Origin: an uncultured delta proteobacterium | Lineage (GTDB): Bacteria; Myxococcota_A; Polyangia; Polyangiales; Polyangiaceae | Reading direction: 5' to 3' | NCBI GenBank assembly: GCA_903893335.1 | Contig: CAITLX010000673.1 | Location: forward strand, 1 to 15,677 | Length of the DNA stretch: 15,677 nt | Shown: positions 13,376-15,677 of the stretch, in pieces | How positions within the stretch are numbered: position 1 is the stretch's first letter | How the letters are laid out: every line of letters starts with the position of its first letter | Program-made: the position numbers and the translations under genes | The notes under the pieces: generated by a model | Told to the model about the DNA's origin: nothing | Databases searched by the model: none | The model's input: only the letters and a program-made list of their open reading frames with translations

Positions 13376-14401
13376 GTGACCGAACTTCGACCTGAAACAC
13401 GACCGCTGGGCGTCGTCGATGACCCGGTGTTCGACCGGCACTTGCCGCTCGGCTACCACCCGGAGCGTCCCGAGCGCCTCGTGGCCGCCCGCGCGGGGCT
13501 CGCGCGGGCCGAGGTGGCCACCGTCTCGGTCGAGGCGCGCGAGGCGTCGGACGACCAGCTCGCGGCCGTGCACGAGCCCGCGTACCTCGAGCGCCTCGCG
13601 CGGCTCGCGGGTGAGCGCGCCTTCCTCGACCCTGACACCTTCGTCGGGCCCGACTCGGTCGCCGCTGCGCGCCGGGCAGCCGGCGGTGCCTGCGCGCTGG
13701 TCGACGGCATCCTCGCCGGTGAGATCGATCGAGGATTCGCGCTGGTTCGCCCCCCCGGCCACCACGCGCGCCCGGGTGCGGCCATGGGGTTCTGCCTGCT
13801 CAACAACGTCGCGGTCGCGGCCGCCCACGCGCGCGCGCGCGGCGTGCGTCGCGTCGCCATCGTCGACTGGGACGTGCACCACGGCAACGGCACCGAGGAG
13901 ATGTTCGCGTCCGATCCGTCGGTGCTCTACGCGTCGCTGCACCAGTGGCCCTTCTACCCCGGCACCGGCGCTGCGTCCGAGATCGGGCGAGGGGAGGGGC
14001 GTGGTTACACGGTGAACGTACCGCTGACGAGCGGCGCGGGCCCGGGCGACTACGGGGCTGCGTTCGACCGCATCGTGCTGCCCGTGCTCGAGGCGTTCGC
14101 CCCCGACCTGCTGCTCGTGTCGGCGGGGTTCGACGCGCACAGCGACGACCCGCTGGCGACCATGTGTCTGACGGCCGACGCTTACGGCGGCTTCACCCGC
14201 GCGCTCACGAGCGTGTGCAGCCGCACGGTGGTCGTGCTCGAGGGGGGCTACGACCTTCGCGCGATCGAGGCGTCCGTCGAGGTCGTCGCGCGCGCCCTGT
14301 CCGGCGCGCCGGGCGAGGGCGTCGTCGCGGCGCCGGCGCGAGGCCACGAGGCCGAGATCGAGCGCGCGCGGCGCCACGCAGGCGCGACCTGGCGAGTGTG
14401 A
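13376..14401 (+). CDS. class II histone-deacetylase-like amidohydrolase
   Basis: A 341-residue zinc amidohydrolase of the HDAC/acetylpolyamine amidohydrolase family, which removes acyl groups from lysine side chains or polyamines. Family blocks are YHPERPERL, RPPGHHARPGAAMGFCLLNN (His129-His130 pair), VDWDVHHGNGT (zinc ligands Asp166 and His168), LHQWPFYPGTG, SAGFDAHSDDPL (zinc ligand Asp253) and EGGYDL (transition-state Tyr292). All catalytic residues are intact. The start is placed at GTG 13376, 23 residues before YHPERPERL; no in-frame ATG lies near. The frame runs open upstream to 13238, but that Arg-rich stretch looks non-coding. It is divergent from the sensor-like gene with 200 bases between. 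The substrate cannot be told from sequence; bacterial members act on acetyl-lysine proteins, acetoin-pathway proteins or polyamines. Confidence 0.92.
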   Translation: MTELRPETRPLGVVDDPVFDRHLPLGYHPERPERLVAARAGLARAEVATVSVEAREASDDQLAAVHEPAYLERLARLAGERAFLDPDTFVGPDSVAAARRAAGGACALVDGILAGEIDRGFALVRPPGHHARPGAAMGFCLLNNVAVAAAHARARGVRRVAIVDWDVHHGNGTEEMFASDPSVLYASLHQWPFYPGTGAASEIGRGEGRGYTVNVPLTSGAGPGDYGAAFDRIVLPVLEAFAPDLLLVSAGFDAHSDDPLATMCLTADAYGGFTRALTSVCSRTVVVLEGGYDLRAIEASVEVVARALSGAPGEGVVAAPARGHEAEIERARRHAGATWRV

Positions 14402-14421
14402 TCGAGGCCGAGCGGGCCGGT

Positions 14422-14451
14422 GCAAGAAGGGGCGAGGCCCCTACTTCTTGC
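14422..14451 (+). terminator. long hairpin after the amidohydrolase gene
   Basis: Inner stem AGGGGC (14428-14433) with GCCCCT (14437-14442) around GAG, continued by GCAAGA (14422-14427) with TCTTGC (14446-14451), leaving a three-base bulge. Twelve base pairs in all, 20 bases after the stop; no T-tract follows. Confidence 0.6.
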
Positions 14452-14466
14452 GTACCGATCGTCAAC

Positions 14467-14484
14467 TTGACACCCCCTGGGGTG
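14467..14484 (+). promoter_or_regulatory. consensus -35 with overlapping palindrome upstream of the lipoprotein genes
   Basis: TTGACA (14467-14472) is a perfect -35. It overlaps CACCCC-CT-GGGGTG (14471-14484), a palindrome that could hold a regulator. No good -10 lies 16-18 bases downstream; TACGCT at 14495-14500 is 22 bases away. The promoter call is therefore tentative. Confidence 0.35.
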
Positions 14485-14586
14485 GCGGAAACACTACGCT
14501 TACAGGCGCATCCGCTCGCCCGGCCTTCGGCCCGCATCGTGCAAAGCCGAAGAGGTCGACCGACGGATCCGAGATCAGGCTGACCG

Positions 14587-15459
14587 ATGCGATTGCCGCT
14601 CCTCCTCCTTTGCTCCGCGCTGGGCGGCCTCGCCGCGTGCAGCTCGTCGTCGCGCCCGCCCGGCTCGTCCGACGCGCCCGGAGGCTCGGGCGGGGCGGGT
14701 GGGTACGACGCCTCGGTCGACGCGGCGGACGCCGCGGGCGGGCACGCAGACGGCGGTGACGCCTCCGACGGTTCGGACGCCTCCGACGCCGTCGACGACG
14801 CGGTGCTCGTGAAGGACGGCGCGGTGCCCGTCCCCGACGTCATCGACGAGCCCCCTCCGGGGTGCGCGCTCGACGAGGTCGCGCTGGCGAGCGGCCGGCT
14901 CGTCTCCACGGGCGCGACGCCTGCTGCCTTCGCAGCCGCGTACGACGCCGCGGTGACGACCCCGCCGTCGGCGGGCCCGCTGCTCGCCGTGTTCGACGGC
15001 CTGACGGCGCTGGGCGACCCCTCGCTGCACCTCGTGCGCGTCGGCCCGCGGGGCACGACCGAGGCCGGCGCCGGCGACGACTTCCTCGATACGCCCGCGA
15101 CGATCGCGTTCGACCTGCCCGCGCCGAGGCACGTGATCATCCCCTACACGGAGGCCGGCTTCGCGCTCGCCGTTCCGGTCGGCGGCTCGGTGCGCATGCT
15201 CCCGGTCGTCGCCATCGAGCTCGACGGTACGTTCGACGACGAGTGCGGCGTGCTCACGGTCGGGCACCTGCGGATGCTCGTGCCCTCGTCCGCGTCGGCC
15301 ATCGCCTTCGGCGCTCAGACGGTCGGCCAGTTGATGGGCACGACCACCGCGACGTACGCGGGCGGCACGCAGACGGCGTGGCCGCTCGAGCTCACGGGCG
15401 TCGCGACCGAGGTGATGTTCGCGCCGGGACCGCCCAAGGGCGTCGGAGGCCAGCCATGA
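14587..15459 (+). CDS. predicted lipoprotein with Asp/Ala-rich linker
   Basis: A 290-residue exported lipoprotein. The N-terminus MRLPLLLLCSALGGLAAC has a lipobox (LAAC) with Cys18 as the lipidation site. Residues about 19-35 are Ser/Gly/Pro-rich; 38-75 are a low-complexity Asp/Ala/Gly/Ser run (DASVDAADAAGG, DGGDASDGSDASDAVDD), typical of surface proteins of Polyangia-type myxobacteria. From about residue 90 there is a globular domain that starts GCALDEVALASGRLV and includes PLLAVFDGLTALGDPSLHLV, APRHVIIPYTEAGFALAVPV and DDECGVLTVGHLRMLVP; Cys92 and the later Cys could form a disulfide. I do not recognise the domain. The stop overlaps the next start by four bases (ATGA), so both lipoproteins are translated from one mRNA. 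The Shine-Dalgarno is weak. Confidence 0.8.
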   Translation: MRLPLLLLCSALGGLAACSSSSRPPGSSDAPGGSGGAGGYDASVDAADAAGGHADGGDASDGSDASDAVDDAVLVKDGAVPVPDVIDEPPPGCALDEVALASGRLVSTGATPAAFAAAYDAAVTTPPSAGPLLAVFDGLTALGDPSLHLVRVGPRGTTEAGAGDDFLDTPATIAFDLPAPRHVIIPYTEAGFALAVPVGGSVRMLPVVAIELDGTFDDECGVLTVGHLRMLVPSSASAIAFGAQTVGQLMGTTTATYAGGTQTAWPLELTGVATEVMFAPGPPKGVGGQP

Positions 15460-15677
15460 CGACGCAGGGCGGGGAACGCAAGGTGGGGCTTCGGGCGATT
15501 CTGGCGCTGGCGCTCGCGCTCGCGCTCGGGGCAGGCGCCTGCGCGTCGGACCCGGCCGCGCGCCCCGGCGCGGGCGACGGTACGGGCAGCGACGCGGCCT
15601 CGACGCCGGTGACGTGCACCGACGGCGACGGCGACGGGTTCGGCGTCGGGTGCCCGCGCGGCAACGACTGCGACGAC
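15456..15677 (+). CDS. predicted lipoprotein with MopE-like metal-binding motif, partial
   Basis: The first 74 residues of a gene that leaves the window. MTTQGGERKVGLRAI is followed by a long Leu/Ala hydrophobic core and the lipobox AGAC, with Cys29 as the lipidation site. Then comes a Gly/Ala/Asp-rich spacer and CTDGDGDGFGVGCPRGNDCDD. The DGDGDGFG...DCDD pattern is that of the MopE-type putative metal-binding repeat, found in many copies in secreted myxobacterial proteins; further repeats probably lie beyond the edge. Its ATG overlaps the stop of the upstream lipoprotein gene (ATGA), which implies translational coupling. Metal binding is inferred from the motif only. Confidence 0.8.
   Translation, partial: MTTQGGERKVGLRAILALALALALGAGACASDPAARPGAGDGTGSDAASTPVTCTDGDGDGFGVGCPRGNDCDD

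Noticed and set aside
11604..13379. 591-codon plus-strand open frame opposite the sensor-like gene
   Set aside because: No domain pattern; the minus strand encodes two membrane helices, HAMP-like and MXAN_5187-type regions.

Overview
This is a GC-rich window (roughly 70% G+C) with very long spurious antisense frames, as is usual at this base composition. Several gene families point to a myxobacterium, probably of the Polyangia side. They are a myxobacterial-type PilZ protein, a tandem pair of small myxobacterial outer-membrane beta-barrels, a membrane protein whose C-terminus resembles the MXAN_5187 family, an Asp/Ala-rich lipoprotein, and a second lipoprotein carrying a MopE-like DGDGDGFG...DCDD motif. 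I see no rRNA, tRNA, CRISPR array, insertion sequence or prophage. The region reads as ordinary chromosome, and family assignments are from memory of motifs, not from searches.

Layout. On the left, a partial rimK (minus strand, running off the edge) is divergent from an acyl-CoA dehydrogenase gene, with a strong nested dyad between them that looks like an operator. After a hairpin terminator come a large GT-C type membrane glycosyltransferase and a PilZ gene, separated by a spaced pair of palindromes. Then follows mtnA-lipA, an apparent two-gene operon, and ftsY, with hairpins after the PilZ gene, lipA and ftsY. Next is a lower-GC promoter region and two tandem paralogous beta-barrel genes. 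These converge on two minus-strand genes: a HEAT-like protein and a two-transmembrane sensor-like protein. On the right are a class II histone-deacetylase-like amidohydrolase (plus strand), a long terminator-like hairpin, and two overlapping lipoprotein genes, the second cut by the window edge.

How the genes may work together. Most transcription units look independent housekeeping or envelope functions. The most suggestive pairing is mtnA with lipA: lipoyl synthase releases 5'-deoxyadenosine, and MtnA is known to act in routes that recycle the sugar of methylthioadenosine and of 5'-deoxyadenosine. The envelope theme (glycosyltransferase, FtsY, beta-barrels, lipoproteins, membrane sensor) is strong but generic.

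Regulatory signals. TATAGG/TATAGT/TAGAGT-like hexamers recur just upstream of starts. In three cases they lie so close to the start codon, with no Shine-Dalgarno sequence, that leaderless transcripts are likely. I found no convincing wholly new multi-gene system. The best leads are the two operator-like arrays, the mtnA-lipA pairing, and the sensor plus HEAT pair of unknown function.
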